The notes beneath the pieces were generated by a model. That model was not told the DNA's origin. It was given only the letters and a program-made list of their open reading frames with translations, and did not search any database. Of a stretch of DNA of 64,000 bases, positions 51,076 to 61,500 are shown one piece after another (within the stretch, counting starts at the first letter, position 1; each line of letters begins with the position of its first letter). The position numbers were made by a program, and so were the translations under genes. This DNA is from Bacteroidota bacterium (GTDB lineage: Bacteria > Bacteroidota > Bacteroidia > Bacteroidales > Bacteroidaceae): the NCBI GenBank assembly GCA_023426145.1, contig JAFABG010000002.1, positions 73,106-137,105 on the forward strand, in the 5' to 3' direction.

Positions 51076-51081
51076 AAACAT

Positions 51082-53862
51082 ATGATGAATAAAATTGGTT
51101 ATAAGGTTTGTGTCTTGACGGCTATAGTAGCCCTAGCTACTCCGCAGTGGGCAATGGGAGCCATGCTTCCTATTGCTAAAGCAGAAGTAAATGATGTGAA
51201 TGTAGTTCGTGTGAAAGGAAAAGTGACTAATTCGAAAGGAGAACCTCTGCCGGGTGTAAATATCAGAGTGAAGGGCACGGGGACAGGAGCTATTACGGAT
51301 TTAAACGGTAACTTCACGTTGCAGATACCTGCAAATAATAAGACTTTAGTCTTTTCATATATGGGTTATCAGTCAGTAGAACAATCTTCTGGAAATAATA
51401 TGCAGATTGTATTGCAAGAAGATAGTCATACTCTGGGAGAAGTCGTTGTAACTACACAAAAACGTGCTCAAAGTAGTATAGAAGTACCGACAGCTGTTAG
51501 TGCCGTATCGGGATTGAGCTTGAAAAAGATGAACCTGCAGCAGTTTGACGAAGTTGCCCAATTTATTTCGGGGGTGCAGATTCAGCTGCAAAGTCCCAAC
51601 AATCCGGGATATGTAATCCGTGGAGTGACTTCAGACGATGGTGCTTCTTATGCACAGCCACGTGTCTCTGTATTTCAAGATGGAGTTTCTATTTCTCGTT
51701 CGCGCGCTTCAGTTGTCGAATTGTTTGACCTCGAACGGGTGGAAGTTGTGAAAGGACCACAAGGAACTTTATTTGGAAGAGGAGCTGAAATTGGTGGAAT
51801 TCATGTTATTCGTAATAAACCTGTAGACTATCTTACAGGCGAATTATCCTTGGGTTATGGTACTTATAATCAGAAATTAGCCAATGGATTTATAAATGCG
51901 CCTATTATTAAGGGCAAGCTGGCTAATCGCTTTGCTTTTTCATACGATGCTCGTGACGGATTTATTGATAATTTGGCCGGAGGCAAGCTGAACGGGAAGA
52001 GTACTATAGCTTTGCGAAATTCTACACGTCTGTTTGCGAATGAGAAAACAACGTATGACTTGGTCTTGGATTATCAATATGATGATTATCCGGGCACTTC
52101 TTTCAAGAGTGATAAACCGGAATATGGTAACCCTGATCCCAATACAGCAGCCAATTTAGAACAAGGTAAAAATTTGTATATCAAACGTCATGTAGGTGGA
52201 GCCGCTTTTCTTGGAGACCATGAATTTAATGAAAACTGGAAGTTGTCTTCTATAACAGGTTTTAGAGCATTTAATTCGAATGAATCTTTTGATGCTGACG
52301 GAACTCCAGCCTATTTATTATGGTGTGCAGAGAAAGCAAAAGGTACGCAGTTTAGTCAGGAATTTCGTTTTAATTATGATAATAAAGACCGTTTCTCTGG
52401 TTTTTTGGGAGCTAGTTACTTCTATGAAAATTCATCTCAGGAAGTGATTGGACGCACCAATATGCAACAGCTTTTCCCTGCTTTTCTTTATGCGGAGTAT
52501 GCCAAGAGAGCCAAACCAAGCCTTGAATCACTCAGTAGCGCTATCCCTATGCTGGGAACAGCTATGGGATTGCCAGAGACAATGATTACACAACTTCAGA
52601 CGGCTTATGCTTCCTTGATGGGAAAATGGTTTCCTGAATCTTATCCTCTGACAGGTGCGGATGGCTCTGTTACTTCTATGACGAATACTCCGAATTTTTA
52701 TGAAGATCTAAATGCTGTTTTAGGTACAGTAGGGCAGTCGCTTGAAAATATCATCGCTGCTGGAGAAGGTGGAATGTTAGGAGAGAGTGGAAAAACGATT
52801 GCTGCATCATTGAAATCATTACAACAGAGCTCAAATCTTCCGTTATCTGGCTATCATGAAGAAAATTCAACCAACTATGGTACTAATCAAGCAGCTGAAA
52901 TCTTCGCTGACGGAACATTAAAATTGGTCAAAGGGCTTTCGCTCACAGTAGGGCTCCGTGGAACGTATGAGCGTCAGAAAACTGGTTATAAATCGACAAC
53001 AGTGAAAGATCCGGTTTTTGGAGCTATTCTCTATCAACCTACAGAAAAGGAGGAACGGCTAGAAATGTCTGATAATTATCTTTCATGGGTGGGACGTGCT
53101 GCATTAAATTATATGTTCGAACAGAATAATATATACGTTAGTTTTTCCCGCGGACGTCGCCCCGGAGTCTTGTATTTCAATAATGATCCGACGAAGAAAG
53201 TTGAACTGAATCCGGAAATCATTTATAGCTATGAAGCAGGTATCAAAGGGTTGCTATTCAAGGGCAAAGTTAGCTATGATTTATGCGCTTACTATTATGA
53301 CTGGAGTCATTTCCAGACTTCTCGATTCGACAGTGAAGAGATGGAAGAAGTGCCTGATGATGCTGGTAAAGCGCATAGTTTTGGCGTAGAAGCTGGCTTG
53401 CGTTATGCTCCATGCCGTTACTTCAATATCTTTGGAAATTATTCTTATATTGATGGGAAATTTAATGATAACAATGAAGATGGTACTCCTTCTCAATATG
53501 CTGGAAATCGTTTCCGCTTGACTCCTAAAAATAGTTTTGCTTTAGGGGTTGATATTAATATTCCTATAAACCGGCAGTCGGAGGTTTATTTTCGTCCAAC
53601 TTATTCTTGCAAATCAAAAGTCTATTTCGAGGATAGTAATGAACCTGAACTTAGCCAAAAAGGTTATGGATTGGCTAATTTTGCAGCCGGCTACCGCTTT
53701 CATCCCAAGCAAATATATTATGAAATAAGCGCATTCGGTAAAAACGTATTTGATGAGAAATATATTGTAGATGCCGGAAATACAGGACGTTTGATTGGAT
53801 TCCCTACTTTTGTGGGAGGTACACGCAGTGTATTTGGTTTGCAGTTTAAGGTTGGCTTTTAA
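51082..53862 (+). CDS. TonB-dependent outer-membrane receptor with carboxypeptidase-regulatory-like domain
   Basis: 926 residues. After the signal peptide comes a CarboxypepD_reg-like domain at residues ~42-112 (VKGKVTNSKGEPLPGVNIRV, LVFSYMGYQSVE), then the plug (EVVVTTQKRAQSSIEVPTAV, RGVTSDDGASY, FDLERVEVVKGPQGTLFGRG) and the 22-strand barrel, ending in FGLQFKVGF. It lacks a SusD partner gene, and the plug resembles siderophore/vitamin receptors more than SusC. The barrel has an unusual Ala/Ser/Leu-rich insertion at residues ~465-600. Operonic with the metallophosphatase; ends at a strong terminator. Confidence 0.87.
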   Translation: MMNKIGYKVCVLTAIVALATPQWAMGAMLPIAKAEVNDVNVVRVKGKVTNSKGEPLPGVNIRVKGTGTGAITDLNGNFTLQIPANNKTLVFSYMGYQSVEQSSGNNMQIVLQEDSHTLGEVVVTTQKRAQSSIEVPTAVSAVSGLSLKKMNLQQFDEVAQFISGVQIQLQSPNNPGYVIRGVTSDDGASYAQPRVSVFQDGVSISRSRASVVELFDLERVEVVKGPQGTLFGRGAEIGGIHVIRNKPVDYLTGELSLGYGTYNQKLANGFINAPIIKGKLANRFAFSYDARDGFIDNLAGGKLNGKSTIALRNSTRLFANEKTTYDLVLDYQYDDYPGTSFKSDKPEYGNPDPNTAANLEQGKNLYIKRHVGGAAFLGDHEFNENWKLSSITGFRAFNSNESFDADGTPAYLLWCAEKAKGTQFSQEFRFNYDNKDRFSGFLGASYFYENSSQEVIGRTNMQQLFPAFLYAEYAKRAKPSLESLSSAIPMLGTAMGLPETMITQLQTAYASLMGKWFPESYPLTGADGSVTSMTNTPNFYEDLNAVLGTVGQSLENIIAAGEGGMLGESGKTIAASLKSLQQSSNLPLSGYHEENSTNYGTNQAAEIFADGTLKLVKGLSLTVGLRGTYERQKTGYKSTTVKDPVFGAILYQPTEKEERLEMSDNYLSWVGRAALNYMFEQNNIYVSFSRGRRPGVLYFNNDPTKKVELNPEIIYSYEAGIKGLLFKGKVSYDLCAYYYDWSHFQTSRFDSEEMEEVPDDAGKAHSFGVEAGLRYAPCRYFNIFGNYSYIDGKFNDNNEDGTPSQYAGNRFRLTPKNSFALGVDINIPINRQSEVYFRPTYSCKSKVYFEDSNEPELSQKGYGLANFAAGYRFHPKQIYYEISAFGKNVFDEKYIVDAGNTGRLIGFPTFVGGTRSVFGLQFKVGF

Positions 53863-53885
53863 TTGTTCTCTTAAATTTAGTTGAG

Positions 53886-53939
53886 ATAGTGCTCGTCCTT
53901 TTCAAGAAGATAAGGCGAGCACTATTCTTTTTTTTTTGA
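53886..53939 (+). terminator. Intrinsic terminator of the receptor operon
   Basis: ATAGTGCTCGTCCTT and AAGGCGAGCACTAT stem followed by a run of nine or more T. Confidence 0.88.
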
Positions 53940-54012
53940 TTAATACATAGTGATTCTAGACAACCAATATCTTAATTAAGAATAAAAGAATCTCTCTTTG
54001 CGTTTGAATTTG

Positions 54013-54020
54013 TATTTTTG
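54013..54020 (+). promoter_or_regulatory. Promoter -7 box of nspC
   Basis: TATTTTTG, 37 bp before the ATG at 54058. The frame's earlier TTG (53998) lies upstream of it. Confidence 0.6.
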
Positions 54021-54057
54021 CAGCCACGTTTGTTTGGCGTCTTGTTTAGTTAAAAAA

Positions 54058-55203
54058 ATGCATATGATAGATTATACTCAATTTCCTTCTCCTTGCTATA
54101 TCATGGAAGAAGAACTTTTAAGAAGAAACTTGTGTTTAATAAAAAGTGTTGCCGATAGAGCAGGGGTGGAGATTATCCTAGCTTTCAAATCATTTGCCAT
54201 GTGGCGCTCCTTCCCAATATTTCGTGAATATATCAATCATTCAACAGCAAGTTCGGTATATGAAGCTCGTTTAGCATGGGAAGAGTTTGGGAGTAAAGCA
54301 CATACCTATTCTCCTGCCTATATGGAACAAGATTTCTCAGAGATTATGCGATGCAGTAGCCATATCACATTTAATTCGATGGCTCAGTTTGCTCGATTCT
54401 ATCCAATGACTGTGGCTGAAGGCAGTGGTATATCCTGTGGCATTCGTGTGAATCCAGAATATTCAGAAGTTGAAACAGAACTTTATAATCCATGTGCACC
54501 GGGTACGCGCTTTGGTATTACAGCAGACTTGTTGCCTGAAACTTTACCTCAAGGTATTGAAGGATTCCATTGTCATTGTCATTGTGAGTCTTCCTCTTAC
54601 GAACTAGAGCGTACTTTACAACACTTGGAAGAGAAGTTTGCACATTGGTTTCCACAAATCAAATGGTTGAATTTAGGGGGAGGACATTTGATGACTAGAA
54701 AAGACTATGATACGGAACATTTAATAAAACTGCTGCAAGGGCTGAAAGAACGATATCCCCACTTACAGATAATTCTTGAACCGGGCTCTGCTTTTACTTG
54801 GCAGACAGGAGTTTTGACCTCTGAAGTTGTAGATATAGTGGAAAGCCGAGGCATTAAAACTGCTATTTTGAATGTTAGTTTTACTTGTCATATGCCTGAC
54901 TGTCTGGAAATGCCTTATCAACCTGCAGTGTGTGGGGCAGAGATGGGAGATAAAGGTGACTTTGTATATCGTTTAGGAGGTAATTCTTGTTTAAGTGGTG
55001 ACTATATGGGATTATGGAGTTTTGATCATCAATTACAAATCGGTGAAAGAGTCGTGTTTGAAGATATGATTCATTATACCATGGTTAAGACAAATATGTT
55101 TAACGGTATACACCATCCTGCGATAGCTTTATGGACAAAAGATGGGAAAGCTAAAATATACAAGCAATTTTCTTACGAAGACTATCGAGACCGAATGAGT
55201 TGA
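54058..55203 (+). CDS. nspC: Carboxynorspermidine decarboxylase
   Basis: 381 residues, a PLP enzyme of the alanine-racemase fold that decarboxylates carboxy(nor)spermidine in the alternative spermidine pathway used by Bacteroides and Vibrio. The PLP lysine is in LAFKSFAMW; SSVYEARLAWEEFG, GFHCHCHCESSSYELE, LNLGGGHLM, LEPGSAF and DCLEMPYQPAV are family stretches. ATG codons at 54058 and 54064 (MHMIDYTQF) are both possible. Its partner carboxyspermidine dehydrogenase is not in the window. Monocistronic. Confidence 0.9.
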   Translation: MHMIDYTQFPSPCYIMEEELLRRNLCLIKSVADRAGVEIILAFKSFAMWRSFPIFREYINHSTASSVYEARLAWEEFGSKAHTYSPAYMEQDFSEIMRCSSHITFNSMAQFARFYPMTVAEGSGISCGIRVNPEYSEVETELYNPCAPGTRFGITADLLPETLPQGIEGFHCHCHCESSSYELERTLQHLEEKFAHWFPQIKWLNLGGGHLMTRKDYDTEHLIKLLQGLKERYPHLQIILEPGSAFTWQTGVLTSEVVDIVESRGIKTAILNVSFTCHMPDCLEMPYQPAVCGAEMGDKGDFVYRLGGNSCLSGDYMGLWSFDHQLQIGERVVFEDMIHYTMVKTNMFNGIHHPAIALWTKDGKAKIYKQFSYEDYRDRMS

Positions 55204-55271
55204 TAATCAAAAGAATTGTTTGTTAGCCTATAATGTGAGGATCGAATCTCATGAAAAAAATATGCAATATG

Positions 55272-55302
55272 TTTGCAGAATTACGGAAAATCCCTACCTT
55301 TG
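55272..55302 (+). promoter_or_regulatory. Promoter of the tRNA array
   Basis: TTTG (55272-55275), 19-bp spacer, TACCTTTG (55295-55302), 19 bp before the first tRNA-Gly. Confidence 0.82.
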
Positions 55303-55321
55303 CAACCGCAAACGAAAAAAT

Positions 55322-55394
55322 GCGGAAATAGCTCAGTTGGTAGAGCATAACCTTGCCAAGGTTAGGGTCGCGAGTTCGAGTCTCGTTTTCCGCT
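55322..55394 (+). tRNA. tRNA-Gly (GCC), copy 1
   Basis: 73 nt: acceptor GCGGAAA/TTTCCGC, anticodon stem TAACC/GGTTA with loop TTGCCAA (GCC, reading GGC/GGU), T arm GCGAG-TTCGAGT-CTCGT. CCA is not encoded. Identical to copies 2 and 3. Confidence 0.95.
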
Positions 55395-55425
55395 CGTATT
55401 TCTTTGAAATAGTGGAAAAATCTTT

Positions 55426-55507
55426 GCCCAGGTGGCGGAATTGGTAGACGCGCACGTTTCAGGTGCGTGTGTCGCAAGGCATGCAGGTTCGAGTCCTGTT
55501 CTGGGCA
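55426..55507 (+). tRNA. tRNA-Leu (CAG), copy 1
   Basis: 82-nt class II tRNA: acceptor GCCCAGG/TCTGGGC, anticodon stem CACGT/GCGTG with loop TTCAGGT (CAG). The variable arm TGTC-GCAA-GGCA has a GNRA tetraloop. CCA is not encoded. Confidence 0.93.
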
Positions 55508-55528
55508 CAGAGATTATACTTTATAAAT

Positions 55529-55612
55529 GGAGAGGTGGCGGAATTGGTAGACGCGCTACTTTGAGGGGGTAGTGACAATTATGTCGTGGGAGTTCGAGTC
55601 TCCTTCTCTTCA
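55529..55612 (+). tRNA. tRNA-Leu (GAG)
   Basis: 84-nt class II tRNA: acceptor GGAGAGG/TCTCTTC, anticodon loop TTGAGGG (GAG, reading CUC/CUU), variable arm TGACAATTATGTCG. CCA is not encoded. Confidence 0.92.
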
Positions 55613-55630
55613 CTTAAAATAGAGTTAATT

Positions 55631-55703
55631 GCGGAAATAGCTCAGTTGGTAGAGCATAACCTTGCCAAGGTTAGGGTCGCGAGTTCGAGTCTCGTTTTCC
55701 GCT
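55631..55703 (+). tRNA. tRNA-Gly (GCC), copy 2
   Basis: Identical to copy 1 across all 73 nt; no CCA encoded. Its following spacer is similar to the one after copy 1, marking a duplicated Gly-Leu module. Confidence 0.95.
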
Positions 55704-55733
55704 CTTTTTTCTTGAAATACTGGACTAAGTTTT

Positions 55734-55815
55734 GCCCAGGTGGCGGAATTGGTAGACGCGCACGTTTCAGGTGCGTGTGTCGAGAGGCATGCAGGTTCGA
55801 GTCCTGTTCTGGGCA
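55734..55815 (+). tRNA. tRNA-Leu (CAG), copy 2
   Basis: Same as copy 1 except the variable-arm loop, GAGA instead of GCAA (both GNRA). The discriminator A is followed by CCA in the genome (55816-55818). Confidence 0.93.
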
Positions 55816-55851
55816 CCAAATTTCAGGTTTCTGAAGATAAGAATTTAGTTT

Positions 55852-55924
55852 GCGGAAATAGCTCAGTTGGTAGAGCATAACCTTGCCAAGGTTAGGGTCG
55901 CGAGTTCGAGTCTCGTTTTCCGCT
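55852..55924 (+). tRNA. tRNA-Gly (GCC), copy 3
   Basis: Identical to copies 1 and 2 over 73 nt. Here the discriminator T is followed by CCA (55925-55927). Confidence 0.95.
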
Positions 55925-55937
55925 CCAAAAATAGAAT

Positions 55938-55972
55938 AAGGTTGTCAGTCGATAAGATTGGCAACCTTTTTT
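55938..55972 (+). terminator. Intrinsic terminator of the tRNA array
   Basis: AAGGTTG / CAACCTT stem, extended by CA/TG, followed by six T. Confidence 0.85.
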
Positions 55973-56094
55973 GTGTATCTTTATGTAATAATATTCTTTT
56001 CTCATAGAAGACAATTCTAAATTTTCTAATCAAATTCTAATCTGAAATGAGAGTCTTATAATTGCTTTTTTCATGCTCCTTTATCACAGAGTAG

Positions 56095-56102
56095 TACTTT
56101 TG
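56095..56102 (+). promoter_or_regulatory. Promoter -7 box of the metal-efflux operon
   Basis: TACTTTTG (TANNTTTG), 27 bp before the first gene. No good -33 box, which would fit activation by the response regulator at 63123. Confidence 0.6.
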
Positions 56103-56128
56103 TTGTGAAACAAAATTAAGATAATACA

Positions 56129-57400
56129 ATGATTGTGATGAACAGAGCATTTCTCTTTTTATTCTTTTCTCTTCTTGTAGGAAGGGTGTGCAGTCAACAA
56201 TTGGCGGGCACATTGACTTTGAAGGAAGCAGAACAGCGCTTTTTAGAGCGCAATTTATCGATAATTGCTGAACGCTATAATATCGAAATAGCTCAGGCAC
56301 AAGTTTTACAAGCTAAACTATTTGAAAATCCTGTTATTTCACTCGAGCAGAATGTATACAACCGTTTAAATGGGAAGTATTTTGATTTCGGAAAGACAGG
56401 AGAAGCAGCAGTTGATATAGAACAAGTTATTAACCTTGCTGGGCAACGTAACAAACAAGTCCGTCTAGAAAAAATCAACAAAGAAATTGCTGAATATCAG
56501 TTTGAAGAAGTCATTCGTACACTCCGCCAGGAATTGAATGAAAAATTCGTAAAGGTCTATTTTATATCTAAATCCATTGGGGTTTATATAAAGGAGATTG
56601 ATTCTTTGCAAGCACTTTTACGTGGAATGAAAATCCAGCATGAAAAAGGAAACATATCTTTAATGGAGATTTCTCGTTTAGAGTCTATGCTTTTCTCCTT
56701 AAAAAAAGAAAAGAATGAGCAAGAGGCGGATTTACTATCAACTAGAGGTGAACTAAATTTGCTGTTGAATCTTCCAGGAGACACTCAACTTCCACTTTCT
56801 TTGGATGAAGAGGTTTTGCAACAATTGGATTTATCTAAATTGTCATTCGTAGAATTAAAAACTCTCATTAGTGAGCGTCCTGATCAAAAGATAGCTCGTG
56901 GTAATGTGAATGCGTCTCGTGCAAACCTGAGATTACAGAAGTCAAAGGCTTTTCCAGAATTCTCTATAAAAGGAAATTATGATCGGGCTGGTAATTTTAT
57001 CAATAACTATTTTGCAATAGGTGTGAGCTTCTCAGTACCTATTTTCAATCGCAATCAAGGTAATATCAAAGCGGCTCGTTTTAGTATACAGCAAGCTGGT
57101 GTGGAGCTGGAGGATGCTGCCAACCGTGCCGATGTGCAACTCTTTTCAACTTATACTACTCTTAAAAACGCAATTCAACTCTATCAATCAACTAATATGG
57201 ATTTAGAACGTAACTTCGAAAAGCTAATAGCAGGGGTTAATGAAAATTTCGCAAGAAAAAATATTAGCCTGCTTCAGTTTATTGATTATTACGATAGTTA
57301 TAAAGAGACTTGTATTCAACTGTATGAGATACAGAAAAATGTATTAATAGCGATTGACGATTTGAATGCAGCTGTAGGGCACGATGTGTTGAGTTACTAA
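56129..57400 (+). CDS. TolC/CzcC-family outer-membrane efflux protein
   Basis: 423 residues: signal peptide (FLFLFFSLLVGRVCSQ) and the duplicated long-helix outer-membrane factor fold (LTLKEAEQRFLERNLSI, AVDIEQVINLAGQRNKQVRLE, SISFSVPIFNRN-type strand in GVSFSVPIFNRNQGNIK). It forms the exit duct of the tripartite pump. ATGs at 56129 and 56138 are both possible starts. First gene of a three-gene operon. Confidence 0.88.
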   Translation: MIVMNRAFLFLFFSLLVGRVCSQQLAGTLTLKEAEQRFLERNLSIIAERYNIEIAQAQVLQAKLFENPVISLEQNVYNRLNGKYFDFGKTGEAAVDIEQVINLAGQRNKQVRLEKINKEIAEYQFEEVIRTLRQELNEKFVKVYFISKSIGVYIKEIDSLQALLRGMKIQHEKGNISLMEISRLESMLFSLKKEKNEQEADLLSTRGELNLLLNLPGDTQLPLSLDEEVLQQLDLSKLSFVELKTLISERPDQKIARGNVNASRANLRLQKSKAFPEFSIKGNYDRAGNFINNYFAIGVSFSVPIFNRNQGNIKAARFSIQQAGVELEDAANRADVQLFSTYTTLKNAIQLYQSTNMDLERNFEKLIAGVNENFARKNISLLQFIDYYDSYKETCIQLYEIQKNVLIAIDDLNAAVGHDVLSY

Positions 57401-57437
57401 ATGATCAATGTTTACAATATATAAATTATTTAAAACT

Positions 57438-58535
57438 ATGAAATTGAATAAATCTGTTGTTTTTATATTAATAAGTAGTATTTGGGGAGCATGTTCTGGA
57501 AAAGTGGAACAGCCTAGTGCTGCAGAACCCAATGCTTTATATTTGACGGATAGTTTGTTGAAGATAGTATCAGTGGATACGGTGCATGTTAGCGATGTCG
57601 TTGACGAATTGACGTTGAATGGAAGGGTCGCATTTAATCAGGATAAAGTGGCCAACGTATATCCAATGTTTGGAGGAACTGTAGCAGATTTGCATGCTGA
57701 AATAGGAGATTTTGTTCAGAAAGGAGCGGTCTTAGCAGTGATCCGTAGTGGAGAGGTGGCTGATTATGAGAAACAGTTGAAAGATGCAGAACAGCAACTT
57801 TTATTGTCTCGCCGAAATATGGATGCTACAAAGGATATGTACAACTCAGGCATGACATCGGATAAGGATGTACTTCAAGCTAGACAAGAGTTGGTTAATG
57901 CTGAAGCTGAAGAAAAGCGAATCAAAGAAATTTTTTCTATTAATCATTTCTCAGGAAATGCTTTTTATCAGCTAAAATCTCCTGTATCAGGTTTTATTGT
58001 TGAGAAACAAGTGAGTAGGGATATGCAGTTACGTCCTGACCAAGGTGATGCTCTGTTTACGATTTCTGGGTTGTCGGATGTATGGGTAATGGCCGATGTA
58101 TATGAAAGTGATATTAGTAAAATCGCTGAAGGAGCTCAAGTTCGAATTACGACTTTAGCTTATCCCGGGAAAATATTCATAGGTACTATTGATAAGGTGT
58201 ATCAGCTACTCGATAGTGAAAGTAAAACAATGAGTGTTCGCATTAAACTTAAGAATGAAGATTATTTGTTGAAGCCAGGCATGTTTACGAATGTGAACGT
58301 TCAGTGTAAAGCAGAAGACGCATCTATGCCTCGAATAGACTCTCATACACTTGTATTTGATGGTGGGAAAAACTATGTGGTTGTAGTTGACTCTGCTAAG
58401 CAACTGATGATAAAAGAAGTTGATGTATATAAACAGCTGAGTAAGGAGTCATATATTCGTTCTGGTCTTTCAGAGGGCGATATGATACTCAATAAAAATG
58501 TTCTGCTAGTATATAATGCTTTGAATGTAGATTAA
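57438..58535 (+). CDS. RND periplasmic adaptor (CzcB/CusB-like), lipoprotein
   Basis: 365 residues. The lipoprotein signal ends at IWGAC, so it is anchored by lipid. The membrane-fusion fold is visible: barrel-sandwich halves (GGTVADLHAEIGDFVQKGA and SPVSGFIVEKQVSRDMQL) around a helical hairpin (KQLKDAEQQLLLSRRNMDA), and the beta-barrel domain (VWVMADVYESDISKIAEGA). The frame begins at 57408, but the ATG at 57438 gives a proper lipoprotein signal. It links the pump to the outer-membrane duct. Confidence 0.88.
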   Translation: MKLNKSVVFILISSIWGACSGKVEQPSAAEPNALYLTDSLLKIVSVDTVHVSDVVDELTLNGRVAFNQDKVANVYPMFGGTVADLHAEIGDFVQKGAVLAVIRSGEVADYEKQLKDAEQQLLLSRRNMDATKDMYNSGMTSDKDVLQARQELVNAEAEEKRIKEIFSINHFSGNAFYQLKSPVSGFIVEKQVSRDMQLRPDQGDALFTISGLSDVWVMADVYESDISKIAEGAQVRITTLAYPGKIFIGTIDKVYQLLDSESKTMSVRIKLKNEDYLLKPGMFTNVNVQCKAEDASMPRIDSHTLVFDGGKNYVVVVDSAKQLMIKEVDVYKQLSKESYIRSGLSEGDMILNKNVLLVYNALNVD

Positions 58536-58552
58536 TAATCAAGGAATATAAC

Positions 58553-61500
58553 ATGCATAAATTTATAGATAATATAGTAGCCTTTTCGTTGAAGAATAAA
58601 TTTTTCATATTCTTTTGTACGATTATTGCCGTTATAGCAGGGGCTGTTTCATTTAGGCATACCCCAATAGATGCTTTCCCGGATGTAACAAATACAAAGG
58701 TAACGATCATAACACAATGGGCAGGTCGTAGTGCTGAGGAAGTGGAGAAGTTTATCACTATTCCTATTGAGATAGCTATGAATCCGGTACAGAAAAAAAC
58801 GGATATTCGTTCCACTACTCTTTTCGGATTATCTGTGATCAACGTTATGTTTGAGGATCATGTAGATGATTTTACTGCTCGGCAGCAGGTTTATAATTTG
58901 CTCAATGATGCAGACCTACCCGAAGGGGTGACTCCAGAGGTACAACCTTTATACGGACCTACGGGAGAAATCTATCGTTATACTCTACGTAGCGAAAAAC
59001 GAGGAGTAAGGGATTTAAAAACTATCCAGGATTGGGTTATCGAACGAAACCTTCGTTCGGTGTCAGGCGTAGCTGATATAGTTAGTTTCGGTGGGGAGGT
59101 GAAGACCTTCGAAGTAAGTGTAAATCCTCATCAGTTGAATAATTATGGAATTACCTCTCTTGAACTTTATGATGCGATTGCAAAAAGTAATATAAACGTG
59201 GGGGGAGATGTTATCACTAGGAGCTCCCAAGCTTATGTGGTTCGAGGAATAGGTTTAATCAATGATTTGGATGAATTGAGAAACATAGTAGTGAAGAATG
59301 TCAATGGGACGCCAATTCTTGTGAGGAATCTAGCAGATGTTCACGAATCTTGTTTACCTCGTCTAGGACAAGTGGGACGAATGGATGAGGATGATGTAGT
59401 TCAAGGCATTGTAGTGATGCGAAAAGGAGAGAATCCTGGTGAGGTTATAGCAAATCTGAAAAACAAGATAGAGGAGTTGAATCATGACATACTTCCCAAA
59501 GATGTGCAGATAGTACCATTTTATGACCGTGAGGATTTAGTTAATCTGGCTGTACATACGGTCACTCATAACCTTATTGAAGGTATATTATTGGTTACCT
59601 TTATTGTTCTGATTTTTATGGCAGATTGGCGGACAACTGTTATCGTTGCAGTGATTATCCCTTTAGCTCTATTATTTGCATTTATTTGTTTGCGGGTAAT
59701 GGGAATGTCAGCAAATCTACTTTCTATGGGTGCTATTGATTTTGGTATTATAATTGATGGAGCGGTTGTGATGGTGGAAGGTGTGTTTGTAGCTTTGGAC
59801 AAGAAGGCTAAAGCAGTGGGAATGCCTGCATTCAATGTGATGTCCAAAATGGGACTAATTCGTCATACAGCTAAGGATAAGGCAAAGGCGGTATTTTTCT
59901 CTAAATTGATTATTATAACTGCCTTGATTCCTATTTTTTCTTTTCAAAAAGTAGAAGGAAAAATGTTCTCACCTTTAGCATATACATTAGGTTTTGCTTT
60001 ATTAGGAGCACTTATTTTTACATTAACATTGGTACCTGTTATGTCATCTCTGTTGCTGAAAAAAAATGTGCGTGAAAAGAATAATCGGTTTGTTCATTTT
60101 ATCATTAAGAAGTGTACAGCTCTGTTCGATACTTTTTATGCGTATCGTAAACTGACTATTGTAATAACTACTGTGCTAGCTGCAGTTGGCTTATGGCTTT
60201 TCTCTTTTCTTGGGACGGAATTTCTCCCTCAGCTTAATGAAGGTTCAATTTACATTCGTGCCACTTTGCCTCAAAGTATATCGTTAGATGAATCGGTGAA
60301 ACTTGCCAATAAAATGCGGAAGAAACTACTTACTTTTCCAGAGGTAAGACAGGTCTTATCTCAAACAGGACGCCCCAATGATGGAACCGATGCAACTGGA
60401 TTCTATAACATTGAGTTCCATGTAGATATTTATCCAGAGAAAGATTGGAAAAGTAAGGTGACTAAACTTCAACTTATTGATAAGATGCAGAAAGATTTAT
60501 CTATTTATCCAGGCATTGACTTTAACTTTTCGCAACCAATTACAGATAATGTAGAAGAAGCTGCTTCGGGAGTTAAAGGCTCTATTGCAGTGAAAGTCTT
60601 TGGGAAGGATTTATATGAATCTGAAAAGTTAGCGATTCAAATAGATAAGATTTTAAATACTGTAGAAGGTATTGAAGATTTGGGAGTGATTCGTAATATT
60701 GGACAACCAGAGCTTAGAGTTGAATTGAATGAACGTCAGTTGGCCCGTTATGGAGTTTCAAAAGAAGATGTTCAATCTATTATTGAGATGGCCATTGGTG
60801 GAAAATCAGCATCATTGTTGTATGAAGACGAACGGAAATTTAACATCATGGTTAGGTATAACAAAGAGTTTCGTCAGAATGAAGAGGAGATAGGCAAAAT
60901 ACTAGTGCCGGCCATGGATGGAACGATGGTGCCAATAAAGGAACTGGCAGAGATCACAACTATAACTGGTCCATTATTGATATTCCGTGATAACCATGCC
61001 CGTTTCTGCGCTGTTAAATTCTCGGTAAGAGGACGAGATATGGGGACAGCTGTGGCTGAAGCACAGAAAAAAGTGAATGCCTCTGTTCATTTACCTGCAG
61101 GGTATTCTTTGAAATGGACGGGCGATTTTGAAAATCAACAACGTGCATCAAAACGACTAGCGCAGGTGGTTCCTATTAGTATTGCCTTAATTTTTATTAT
61201 ATTATTCATTCTCTTCTCCAATGCTAGAGATGCTGGGTTAGTATTATTGAATGTGCCGTTTGCCGCTGTTGGAGGGATTTTAGCTCTTCTGATTACAGGA
61301 TTTAATTTTTCAATCTCAGCGGGTATCGGTTTTATTGCTTTGTTTGGTATTTGTATACAGAATGGAGTCATTATGATTTCCGATATCAAGGCAAATTTGA
61401 AAGAGGGTTTATCTTTGCAGGATGCCACTAAGGAAGGAGTTCGTTCGCGTATACGTCCTGTGATAATGACTGCTGTGATGGCGGCTATTGGTCTGATGCC

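Noticed and set aside
51082..53862. SusC-type glycan uptake locus
   Set aside because: No SusD gene, no glycoside hydrolase and no hybrid two-component or ECF sigma regulator nearby; the plug resembles other receptor classes.
55223..55878. Several 64-84-codon frames across the tRNA array, including ones reading RTGLEPACLSTHAPET on the minus strand
   Set aside because: They lie entirely over tRNA genes; the repeated peptide comes from tRNA sequence and is a known type of false gene call.
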